Positions 1-9,302 of a stretch of 64,000 bases of DNA are shown piece by piece. The stretch is taken from positions 558,001 to 622,000 of the forward strand of contig JACONQ010000002.1 in the NCBI GenBank assembly GCA_014281115.1, read 5' to 3'. Numbering within the stretch: the stretch's first letter is position 1; every line of letters begins with the position of its first letter. Below the pieces are notes generated by a model. It made no database searches. It was not told the DNA's origin and saw nothing but the letters and a program-made list of their open reading frames with translations. Both the position numbers and the translations under genes were made by a program. The DNA is from Laburnicola sp. R22_1 (lineage: Eukaryota > Ascomycota > Dothideomycetes > Pleosporales > Didymosphaeriaceae).

Positions 1-1
1 T

Positions 2-2110
2 GGCCATGACCGCTCCTCAAATTATTCGCAAGAAATAAGTCGTCCAAGCTCGCCACCTTCGTCCAGTCATGGAGAAACCGGTCAGGCCCTAAACGTACCC
101 AATAGAGAGCTGTCAAGTCGCACAATTCGAGTCACTGCTGGTACATCTGAGCAGCGCGTGTCCGCATCGCAGGTTGGTGACCCGAAATCCTCGGCTGTTT
201 CGCTAGAAGACGCAGCACCTCGAAGTCCGCAGCTGGACCAACATTTTCAACAGGACAGTCATACCAGCTACGTCGCACAACTGGAACAAGTAAGCCCACT
301 CGAACTGAGCCACATTCCAACAAATGTCAGCCTAGACCATGAGGTCCAAACACATGATATGGCATGGCAGCGATCAAGCGAAGAATTACCTCGACGAACT
401 TCAATTGCGATGGTCTCCAAGCGTGCGAGCAAAGCCCTTTCGCGTCCTCGGTTAACTAGCAAGTCTAGTAGCGATAACCAGAAAATGCAGGAGATCCGCA
501 AAGAGCTCAGCGGCCTCCCACAGATTCCGAGAAGCAAATCGCGGTTGTCGCGTCAAGATTGGGCAGAATTCGAAGGCTACGCGAAACGCCATTCCAAAGG
601 GCCAAGCGCAGCACTTCGAGCCCTCACACAAGCCTCTGCTACATCACCACCCAAAAAGTCGACACCGTTGCCCGAGGTTGATGAAGATGAAGCATTCCCT
701 CGCCGCGCGTCCACCAGCATCTTCGATCGCAAAAGTACGCTGTATGATCTCGCCCAATTCCAGCCCGCGCCACCTTCCAAGGCCATGACTACTAATTTTG
801 GCGACCACAATCCACGAGCGAGACCCTCGGCAGGTTTGAAGAAGTCATCGGCTGTTGAACGGGATCGATACGGCTTCAAGAAAATCACGGACAAGGTTAG
901 TCTGCAAGAGTACAACACATGGCATGGGAAATATGATGAGTACGTTACCCGCAGGAGGAACAAGTGGATTGCCTTGATGGCGAAGCAGGGGCTCGCCACT
1001 ACAGCTCCTTCACGTTTTCCGGAGCCATGCGACAAGGTCAAACGATATGCCCGGAAAGGCTATCCTCCAGAATGGAGAGGAGAGATGTGGTGGTTCTACT
1101 CGGGTGCTCAAGTCCAAGCGCAAAGGATGTCAGGACTATACCGTTCGCTTGTTGCTCGAGTAGAAAATGGTGAACTCAACAAGGACGATCGCGAATCTAT
1201 CGAACGAGATCTGGACAGAACTTTCCCCGACAACATTCATTTCCGGCCTGACCCGACGTCGGCGCGATTCAGTGATGGCGGCGACGATGAACCCTCCACG
1301 ATTCAGGCCCTCCGCGAGGTCCTGTCCGCTTTTGCCTTGAATAATCCTGGAATTGGATATTGCCAGTCATTAAATTTCATCGCTGGGCTATTGCTTCTCT
1401 TCTTGAAGCAGGACAACGAGCGCGTCTTTGTCCTGCTGACCATCATTACTCAAAATCATCTTCCCGGTGCGCACGCGAGGAACCTCGCTAACACCGAAGT
1501 CAACGTCTTGATGATGTTGATCCGCGACTACCTCCCCAAGGTATGGGCTTCGATCAACGACACGGACCTCGTCAACAGTGGTCTAGGATCTCAGGCCCAC
1601 CCGGAGTCGAAGTTCCAGCGTCAGCCGACCGTTGCCCTTTCGTGCACATCTTGGTTTATGAGCGTCTTTATCGGCGTGCTGCCCATCGAGACTGTGCTTC
1701 GTGTTTGGGATGCTTTCCTCTACGAGGGTCCTCGAGCCTTGTATCGCTACGCTCTCGCAATCTTCAAATTAGGCGAAGGCGAGATTCGGAAATACCGCCC
1801 TGGGGATGGCGAGCTCTTCATGGCCGTACAAAACCTACCGCGACGCTGCATCGACCCCAACACGCTACACGACATTGCCTTTGTCAAAAAAGGCTTCGGC
1901 AGCCTAACCCAGAATGTCATCGACCAAAAGCGGCAATTCTGGCGCGAACAAAACGAGCGAGCCAAGCGCTCAGCAAGCCAAAAGAATCAACCCCAATTGT
2001 CGACCGTCTCGCCGGGTATTGCCCATGATGAAGAGGAAGGCAAGAAGACTTTAGGAGGACTAAGACGACGAGCCTCGAAAAAGTTCTTGAGAAGGCGTGA
2101 AAAGGCATAA
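2..2110 (+). CDS. TBC-domain Rab GTPase-activating protein (5' partial)
   Basis: The frame is open from base 2, so the gene begins left of the window; 702 residues are visible. The N-terminal ~300 residues are Ser/Pro-rich and look disordered. A TBC domain follows, starting near the motif YPPEWRGEMWW. TBC proteins speed GTP hydrolysis by Rab GTPases in vesicle traffic, using an Arg finger and a Gln finger. Both are present: Arg in IERDLDRTFPDN (codon 1217-1219) and Gln in GYCQSLN (codon 1364-1366), so the protein should be active. The Ser after YCQ replaces the commoner Gly. The C-terminus is strongly basic (RRRASKKFLRRREKA). The target Rab is not evident; Gyp/Msb3-type GAPs are the nearest relatives I would expect. 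No intron is needed in the visible part. Confidence 0.88.
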   Translation, partial: GHDRSSNYSQEISRPSSPPSSSHGETGQALNVPNRELSSRTIRVTAGTSEQRVSASQVGDPKSSAVSLEDAAPRSPQLDQHFQQDSHTSYVAQLEQVSPLELSHIPTNVSLDHEVQTHDMAWQRSSEELPRRTSIAMVSKRASKALSRPRLTSKSSSDNQKMQEIRKELSGLPQIPRSKSRLSRQDWAEFEGYAKRHSKGPSAALRALTQASATSPPKKSTPLPEVDEDEAFPRRASTSIFDRKSTLYDLAQFQPAPPSKAMTTNFGDHNPRARPSAGLKKSSAVERDRYGFKKITDKVSLQEYNTWHGKYDEYVTRRRNKWIALMAKQGLATTAPSRFPEPCDKVKRYARKGYPPEWRGEMWWFYSGAQVQAQRMSGLYRSLVARVENGELNKDDRESIERDLDRTFPDNIHFRPDPTSARFSDGGDDEPSTIQALREVLSAFALNNPGIGYCQSLNFIAGLLLLFLKQDNERVFVLLTIITQNHLPGAHARNLANTEVNVLMMLIRDYLPKVWASINDTDLVNSGLGSQAHPESKFQRQPTVALSCTSWFMSVFIGVLPIETVLRVWDAFLYEGPRALYRYALAIFKLGEGEIRKYRPGDGELFMAVQNLPRRCIDPNTLHDIAFVKKGFGSLTQNVIDQKRQFWREQNERAKRSASQKNQPQLSTVSPGIAHDEEEGKKTLGGLRRRASKKFLRRREKA

Positions 2111-3566
2111 AGGGTGGCGCAAAGTGGGGAAAGATTCGCATATTGCATTTTGCATAACTCTAAGATAGAGGTGGATTTCCTCAAAGAACAGACCGATGGG
2201 TCTGGCGCGGCGCTGCCCTGCGCTATTGCTGGTTTTTTTTCTTGTATAGTAGAGTTGCATATACCCCTTGTAGCTGTGGTAATGATCATGATTTATGAGC
2301 GATTGTCCGCTTATAGTTGCTCAGATGAGTACATTATTAAGTGGTCGTCCGAAACGGAGGTCTTCGATGCAGATCTGTTGAGTACTTTGTTGAGTTTTAC
2401 ACAGTGCACAGTTTGAAGTTAACAATTGTATTAATGCTTTAGCTCCCCACTATTGCTGATCCTAATTACGCCCTTTTTTTACGTACTCTAGCTGTTAAAC
2501 TTTAGTTGTGCTTGCTGTTAAGTCTTATAATCTGTAAAAGGTTAGGTCGACTATAAACTGATATGAATGAATGAATAAATCGTCCGAAACGGGATGGTTT
2601 TCTCATTTTATATTCCTCTTCTTAAGTGCCGAATGTGGATGACCACATCAATCGCTTAGTACACGCAGTCGCTGTTGCTCATTATCGATCAGCACTAGCT
2701 AGAGGTGCAACCCAAGAGTCGTGTTCATGATCCAACAAAGAAAAGAAGCTACATGGAACAGATTCCGATGCGGAAGTCTCGAGTGGCCGGCCGGTAGGCC
2801 ACTTTTTCTTGCATTTTGGTCGAAAGGGATGATGATGATGATGATAGGGGAAGTCTGGACGAACGGTGTTGAATTGTTGTAAACATGATATGTGTGCTAT
2901 TATCGTAGAGTGCTTACATTTTATCTTAGACGTGGAAAGGATGGATACAAGCAGCATGTATGTTCTGATTTATAGGTATCGGGTTCCGCGCGATAACGTG
3001 CTTTGGTATCTATGACAGCTAAGGGGGAGGTGGAGATAGGAAGGTGCCCGGGGGTAGTATGGCGCTCCAGATGCGGTTGTGTACGAGAGAGGTGGTGCTG
3101 TAGGAGGAGAAGGTGACAGACTCAAGGACAAAGAGTATATCCGAGTCTCAGGACCATCCCAGATACAACGCACGCGGCAATATCAACCAATTCCGATGTC
3201 ACAGGTGAATGATTTTGAACGATTAAAATAACTACCAGGGCCATCATACAAACACAATAGTAACAAATTAAAGAAAGCAAGCTTCCTGTTACTATGACGC
3301 AACAATACTGACGTACAAAAACAAGCACCAAAAACGGTAATCACGGGAGAACCATCACACAGAACACACGCACGCAAAACCAGGTGTCCAAAGCAAACCA
3401 TTCATTTATGAAGGTAGGCGCTATCCGCCATTCCTATCCAGGCCCGCGAGAGAGACCGCGATTTAATTATTGTACAAAATTCGTTCCATCCAGTTATGGA
3501 AATTTCCAATCGGACTCCCATCTCTCAGTATACAAGCATTGCTCTCCAGAATTTTATGAGGGCCGC
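2111..3566. other. Convergent intergenic region with a (GAT)6 microsatellite
   Basis: This lies between the 3' ends of the TBC gene (+) and the Ser/Thr-rich gene (-). It is moderately AT-rich around 2400-2600 and has six GAT triplets at 2828-2845. All reading frames are short and low in complexity; I see no gene or RNA. Confidence 0.6.
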
Positions 3567-5366
3567 TTAGTACATGAGCGCGGTCAGCACCAAGCTCACA
3601 AACAACGCCACAAAGCCGCCTCGAATCTTGCTCGCGCCGCCTTCCTTTGGTCCCATGGCCTCAGTGACAGCACCTGGATATGCCGCTGTAGCAGTGCCAC
3701 TCGTGCTCGACTCTGCACCCGTGGTGCGCGTAGTCGTTGAAGTGGCATGCACGGTGGTGGTGGAGTAGACTTTCACAATGGTTCCATCGGTCTTTGTCTC
3801 CGTCTCATCGCGCGCAGCGAGGCCATTGCCACCGATCGGCTCAGCTACAGGAGCTGACGAGATGAAGATACCATCGGTGAGGGCGGAAGCGGAGGTCGCG
3901 GGCGTTTCATCGGAAATTTTTGGGAAGTTCTCCATGTCCGACGGAGTAGGCAAGACGTCAGAAGGAGAGAGCATTATGTCTCCGATGGTAGAGGGGAAGG
4001 ACACCGTGGCCTCGGGGATGACGAGAGGCAAGGATATGCTATTAATCACCTCACTCGGGACAGGAATGACGGAGAGATGGGGAGAGACCTGTACGAGTGT
4101 GTCTGTGGTCGAGATAGTCTCAGAAGCGATAGAGGAAGTGGAGGGTGTGGGTACCACGGAGCCGGAGGGAACACCAGGACCATTGGAGAACATCAGAGTA
4201 CCGCTCGGGTGAGTGGTGTCGAGCGACGATGACATGAACGATCCTTCAGTTGAGACACGTCCGGACGCCGATGCTGGAGCGGACGGCGTGGGGGCGGGTG
4301 AAATGGTTGTGCCGACCAACGATGTCAAGGAGCTTGCCGGAGAGGAGGTCGCGATCTGCGAGGCCGTCGGCCACGTGAAGCTACCCATAGTAGTGGTATT
4401 GAGGATTTGGGAAGAGGTGGCGTAAACCGGAACCGGGGTCAACCAAAAGGTCCGAGTCTGATGCCTCGTGTAATTCTGGGTCGAATGCAAGGACGTAGTG
4501 CTGACATTGAGGCTGGGAAGGACCGTAGATGCTGATTTGGACGTGAGGTGAGTGGTTGTGCCAACCCCTGGGGTGCTCTGCGTGGGTTCTGGGGCATCCG
4601 TGTGCTTTGGCTTGGTGACAGCACTGCTGGCGTCAGTAGGCTGGACAGCTGGAAGCTAGAAAAGAAGCAGAGGACCTACACAGTGCTAGAGCTAGAGACA
4701 GAGCCGGAGACAGAGCTAGAGCTATCCGGGTGCGCCGAGCTGGTCGGGGCAACGATACTAGTAACTGCAAGAGACGTGTGGGCAGACGGACGGACGACTG
4801 AAGTGCCCGTCTTTAGTGGAGTCTCTGCGATGCCCGAGGTCGAGACAGTCTCTACAGAGCGGCTCACGACAGGAGCACTGGATGACACCCGCTGGACGGT
4901 CTTGGTCACCATGACAGTAGCAGTTCTGCTGATTGTAGTTGTCGTCGTCTTTTCAGCTTCGCCATGACTGTACGCGTCAGTATGCGCTCACAGCTATTTA
5001 GCAATTCGTTTTGACTTACCCCGAGGTGAGAGTGACGGGTTGCTCACTCTCGCCAGGAGCCGGGACGGTGACGAAGACGGTCTCAGTAACTTGAATGGTC
5101 TTGGTCTCAGGGCAGAGGTAGGTGAGATGAGTGCTCGTGCCGCTGATGACCGCGTCGTCCGTGCAGAGCTTGGGCATGCAGCACGCGCCTGGAGAGACCA
5201 CACTGACTCCTGCCGGGGCAGGTGTCATAGCCGGCGGGGGAGGGTTGGTGATCGCTCCGTTGACTACGGTAACGACAGCTGCTTCTAGGTCAACCTGATT
5301 AAGCCTGACATGCGAGAAAGGCCACTTACCTGCGACGAGAGCGAGCATGACGTTGTGAGCGCACAT
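3567..5366 (-). CDS. Ser/Thr-rich surface protein, possibly GPI-anchored
   Basis: Four coding exons: 5366-5330, 5284-5020, 4967-4680 and 4623-3567, giving 548 residues. Introns are 45, 52 and 56 nt; the last donor (GTAGGT) is the least certain. The N-terminus is a short hydrophobic stretch that could be a weak signal peptide. A Cys-containing segment follows (GACCMPKLC, then YLCPETKT), then about 430 residues of Ser/Thr/Pro-rich sequence, and finally a hydrophobic tail (FVALFVSLVLTALMY) preceded by small residues, as in GPI-anchored or single-pass wall proteins. I infer a heavily O-glycosylated cell-surface role; no enzymatic domain is visible. A 5'-UTR intron is likely upstream. The 45-nt intron is in frame and stop-free, so a retained form would also be translated. 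Confidence 0.68.
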
Positions 5367-5388
5367 CGTGGTCGGTGGTTTCGACGGA

Positions 5389-5579
5389 CTACTGCTGTGT
5401 TAGGCCTGCTCCTCCGATCCTCCACGGTCCTGTCCGTTGTCCACAAAGAACAGACAGTAAAGCAACCCAGCGACAGACTGCTTTCGACCCGTACTCCAGT
5501 CCAATCAACTCCAGCAGTTGGCAACCGGCCAAATCCGCACACAGGCAAGAGGGCAGGGAAGAGGGGCAGTGGTACTTAC
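5389..5579 (-). other. Probable 5'-UTR intron of the Ser/Thr-rich gene
   Basis: On the minus strand a GTAAGT donor starts at 5579. A CTAAC branch site near 5403-5399 is followed by several possible acceptors (ACAG, CAG or TAG, ending at 5395, 5392 or 5389). The exon upstream of the donor has no ATG, so the intron would be in the leader. The rest of 5580-6039 holds no gene I can support. Confidence 0.45.
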
Positions 5580-6039
5580 AAGTTAAAAGAGTTTCGTTAG
5601 TGAGCGTGCAAAGGTCAGCGAGCGAGTGTGTCAGTTGGTGAGAGAAGGGTCCAGGGTGCGGGCAGTAAAGTTATATGGCATCAACACCACTAGCGCGGTC
5701 TTGGCGTGATCTGATGCTGCTTCACTGCGACGGTTGCCTAGGTATGGGCACGGGTGGGAAATGACCCAGTCTGACGAGGTGAATGAGCACAATGCGTGGC
5801 TAGAGGCGGCAACGAGCGCTGAATCCTGATTGGCAGGCGACGAACAAGACATGCATTGGGTTGACGAGAGACTGCGTTTGCATTACGGCTCCTGGGGCAG
5901 TTTAGTGTAGGAGCACCAATGGTCGATGTTATGACACCACGAAGAAAACGTCATTCACAAACAAGTTCAGAATTTGTACCCATTTATGTGCTAAAGTGTA
6001 CAGAAGAAGACCGAAATGGACAACACGAACCTGGCCCAA

Positions 6040-6837
6040 TCAGTCTCCGTACATCTCCATCAGGTGGTTTAACATCTTCCGTTGCAATTCTAGCAGCTGC
6101 TTCTTTGTGATCTTTGTGTCTTCGCCCTGGCCCATTGGCTCGGTCTGGCCGGTACTTTCGGCGCCATCCGGCAGCATGAGATGGGGCTTGATGCCAAAGA
6201 AGGGCACGCCCAAGGTCTTCAGGTGGGTAGATTGTAATTTTACCATCTGCTGACAAGCACGGTACACTTTCTGGTGGTACTGGTCGAGTTCCTCTTTCTC
6301 GCGTTCGGGGGTTCGCAAGGGCACGGTGTTCGCGAGCAGCCCAGGTAGAGAAAGCGCAGCGAGATGTGTCTTCTCATTCTCCCGCTTGGCTGTTTGATCC
6401 TCGATGAGTCGCTGGCGACCTGCTTCCCAATCCTTCACATTGCGTTCCTGATCTTGCATCAACTTCTGGATGGACGAGACAAAGTCCGGGTTCTGCGTGG
6501 CGAGCTTGTTCACACAGCGCAGACCGTGCTTCCATTCGGTGATGGACGCTGGATCGATAGTAGGCGTCGATTTCCGGCTGGAGGAGGTCTGTTGCCGGTT
6601 GGGAAGGACGGGTCGGGCATTTCGTCTCGGGTCGGGCAATTGCTCGTGTCCATACAGGATACCTGGTTGGAGCGGACGATGCGTTGCTGGAAGGCTGTCT
6701 GCTTGGATTGGGAGTTGATTCGAGTCGTATAATTGCTGTTGTGGTGGCGCGGAAGGAATTGCAGCCTGCGGCAGGCTTGCCAGCGTCCGCATAATCTCTT
6801 CAAAATTCAGATCTTGCTCGTCTCCGTGGCCCGTCAT
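6040..6837 (-). CDS. DUF2458-like conserved fungal protein
   Basis: A single-exon 265-residue protein starting at the only sensible ATG. The N-terminal ~90 residues are Gln/Pro-rich and look disordered. From about residue 98 (ITEWKHGLRCVNKLA) the sequence is helical and charged, with a likely coiled coil through MQDQERNVKDWEAGRQRLIEDQ. A basic segment with GVPFFGIKP and a helical C-terminus (TKKQLLELQRKMLNHL) follow. The WKHGLRCV block and overall layout match my recollection of the uncharacterised fungal family DUF2458; the function is unknown. It is divergent from the Cox14-like gene, 443 bp away. Confidence 0.62.
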   Translation of the reverse strand: MTGHGDEQDLNFEEIMRTLASLPQAAIPSAPPQQQLYDSNQLPIQADSLPATHRPLQPGILYGHEQLPDPRRNARPVLPNRQQTSSSRKSTPTIDPASITEWKHGLRCVNKLATQNPDFVSSIQKLMQDQERNVKDWEAGRQRLIEDQTAKRENEKTHLAALSLPGLLANTVPLRTPEREKEELDQYHQKVYRACQQMVKLQSTHLKTLGVPFFGIKPHLMLPDGAESTGQTEPMGQGEDTKITKKQLLELQRKMLNHLMEMYGD

Positions 6838-7280
6838 GGTTCGGTATACTTCTTGATCGACGGCGGTTGATTGAGTTTGTGCCAGGTGTATGTGAGCGCT
6901 CGGAAGGTCCAGTTGGAGTAGTCAAATGCTGGGGGAAATGAGAGTACGGGGTGCAGATGACCATGGCGGCCCTAGTTGTAAGTGAACGTGGACGCGCAGC
7001 TAGGCGAATTATTCTTCCTTTCTCCTGTCATAATCTACAGAGTCCAGACATCCGACTGTCTAGCATTTGGCATGCAGCCCATGCGACGCATGATGTACCC
7101 TAGCTACTGCGACGCCGGAGATGGGATGAAGTTGGCCGAGGAGGAACGGCCCAACGTAGCGCCGGCGCCCGAGGGACGGACCAGCATGCAGCTAACTTTT
7201 GCCATGATGGTTCGACTCCTCATTCGACCATCTCGGGCCTGTTCCACTCGTTCCCTCTTCTTCCCTCTGGCCCTTCCAGC
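6838..7280. promoter_or_regulatory. Shared intergenic promoter, DUF2458-like / Cox14-like
   Basis: 443 bp between two divergent start codons. No individual element stands out. A frame beginning at 6982 runs into the Cox14-like exon in another frame and is not coding. Confidence 0.4.
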
Positions 7281-8160
7281 ATGTCCAAGTCGCCGCGAGA
7301 CTCGACGCGCTTCACGGCAACGGGGGTATGGGCGCACACCAAGCCTGGCGGCCGCGCGACGACGCTGCAGTTTGCGGATCCAGCACCCAAGAACGAGACG
7401 CCGCAGCAGAAGGTCAAGCGGTTGCGCGAAGCAGCGAACCGCGCGAAGCTGGCACAGGTCACCAAGTGGGATTACATGTATCTCTACGGCCGGATGGCGT
7501 CGGATGCGGTGCATAGGTTCACCGTTTATGGCATCATCTTCGCAACAGGTACGCCGCTTGTTGCTTCCCACCAAGAATCCGTTGATCAGTCGGATGCTGT
7601 TCTCTTCGGTCCATGGGCTGACTGTGCACCTAGGTTGCATTGGCGTCCTCGCCGTCTTCTCGATAGGAGACATGGTCGTCTACAATCGCCGAAAACGCGC
7701 AATCTTCCTCGAAGACCAAGAACGCGAACAAGCCAAAATCCTCAACCTCGCACGAAGCGCCGTCTCGGAAGGCTCCGCATCGCCTGCTCAAGTCGCACTC
7801 GTAGAGGGAATAGCGGAAGAGGAGCGTTTGATGGCACAGAAGGTGGCCGAACGCAAACTGCCGTCCAAGCTCCTGTGGTGGCTACACGGCGAATGGAAAG
7901 AAGACAAGGCGTTGCAGGAGCAAAGGAGACTTGCCGTCGAGGACTTCCAAAAGAAAGAGTCAGAATCTGCGAAGCAGGGTGGAAGCGTCACCGACGCAGT
8001 ACGGGCAGCACAACAAGCACGGTTCGACTCGCCGCAATCTGCAGCAGGGGGTCCTCTTGATCAGCAGGCTGCGAAGGCCACCAACTTTGCAGAGAACACG
8101 GCGAAAGGAGTAAGCAACGGCTGGTTTGGGTGGATCCTGGGCGGATCTAAGAAGGACTGA
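7281..8160 (+). CDS. Cox14-like mitochondrial inner-membrane protein (cytochrome oxidase assembly)
   Basis: Two exons, 7281-7548 and 7634-8160, encode 264 residues. The 85-nt intron has a GTACGC donor, a CTGAC branch and a CTAG acceptor. The block SDAVHRFTV, followed by a single membrane helix (YGIIFATGCIGVLAVFSIG) and a basic flank (YNRRKRA), resembles the core of yeast Cox14 (TDTLHRLTV plus one membrane span), which coordinates Cox1 synthesis with complex IV assembly. The long C-terminal extension after residue ~110 is charged, Gln/Ala-rich and helical, and makes the protein several times longer than yeast Cox14. The identity rests on the short core motif, so another small mitochondrial membrane protein remains possible. 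Confidence 0.6.
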
Positions 8161-8394
8161 GGGAAAGAGCGAGAGAACAAGAGGACGGCATTCCGTGTAT
8201 CATATCCATCTCCCAGCTTGTACCATGCTGTGTTTCTCCTGCAGTATTGCATCACGGCGTTGGGCGGCCAAATTTAGGTGTAGGTGACTGGCCTGGGTAT
8301 CTTTCACGTTCGTGTCTATAGTTCCACACCTATCCCGCACTATCCAAAACATAACAGTCCAACAAGCGAACGTCTGCGACGCATCTTTGTCTGA
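8161..8394. other. Convergent 3' flank
   Basis: 234 bp separate the stop codons of the Cox14-like gene (+) and the Cys-rich membrane protein gene (-). No other feature is seen. Confidence 0.5.
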
Positions 8395-9006
8395 CTATTG
8401 TTCCGATTGACCCGGGACTGGAATGTAGTTGCGACGCTCACGAGCCCTCTGCATGGATATCAGCCACTTGGTAATCATACATGCATGTTATCTGATCATA
8501 GCATCGGGTTTGTTCTCCACGTACCTCTGTCCACCGGTCTATCCAAGGCCGCACCCCCGCATAGCTCAACAGTCCGACGGTGGCCAGGATGAAGATCCAT
8601 ACTACTGCCTGGTCCTTGGTAGAGTCTCTCTCTGCATGGAATCAGCAGCAGCTCCTTCCCCACCCGACGCGTGTGACGCAACGTACGGAAGCAGGTCGTA
8701 AACACATTCGCTTCCTTGACGCCCCGACAGACGGAGTAGCCTAGGCAGAACTGCCGATTGCAGTCATTGCACGTCTTCTTCGAGACGCGTTCTCTCAGGT
8801 CGGGCGATGGTTTCTGCGGGGTAGCGGGCGCGTCGAGGGCGACGATGGTGCTGTTGCCGTTGCAGGTGCATTTGCAGAAGGATGTCGGCGCTGCTGCCGT
8901 CAGCTTGCCAGGTCCACCCGTGGCGGGCACACTCACATCTAGCCACGGACAGCGAGAAGAGCGAAAGGAAGGCGAGCACCAGCAGCCATGACGCGCGCTT
9001 CGGCAT
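8395..9006 (-). CDS. Small Cys-rich single-pass membrane protein, uncharacterised
   Basis: Four exons: 9006-8937, 8890-8687, 8631-8525 and 8448-8395, giving 144 residues. Every junction has a good donor (GTGAGT, GTACGT, GTACGT) and the total stays in frame. Residues 1-22 are a clear signal peptide (MPKRASWLLVLAFLSLFSLSVA). The lumenal or extracellular part has closely spaced cysteines: FCKCTCNGNST, KTCNDCNRQFC and TTCFQRDS, with one N-glycosylation site in NGNST. A membrane helix follows (AVVWIFILATVGLLSYAG) and then a short basic tail ending RERRNYIPVPGQSEQ. I recall this architecture from unnamed fungal proteins but know no function. The exon 2 acceptor is a tandem CAGCAG, so a one-residue length variant is possible. 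Confidence 0.75.
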
Positions 9007-9302
9007 GGTGTGGTGGTGCAGTAGAAGGTAGGAAGCAATGGCTCCAGCCCGCTTCCCAGGTTCATTCACACGATACCTGCGCGCAGGGACCAAGCTAGGA
9101 GCCCTGCCCTGCTAGCTTCTGCGCGTGCCGAATCCTTCCACCAGCGTCTCCCACCAGAGCCTCACACTCGAGAGTCGAGACTGCCGCGCTAGATGCATGT
9201 CTATTAATATCAACACCGTGTCGCGCCCACGCCATCTAGCATAGTGTGAGCGTGAAGAAAGGAAGACGAAGCTCGTGGCACGGCACGGATACGCGCCACT
9301 CG

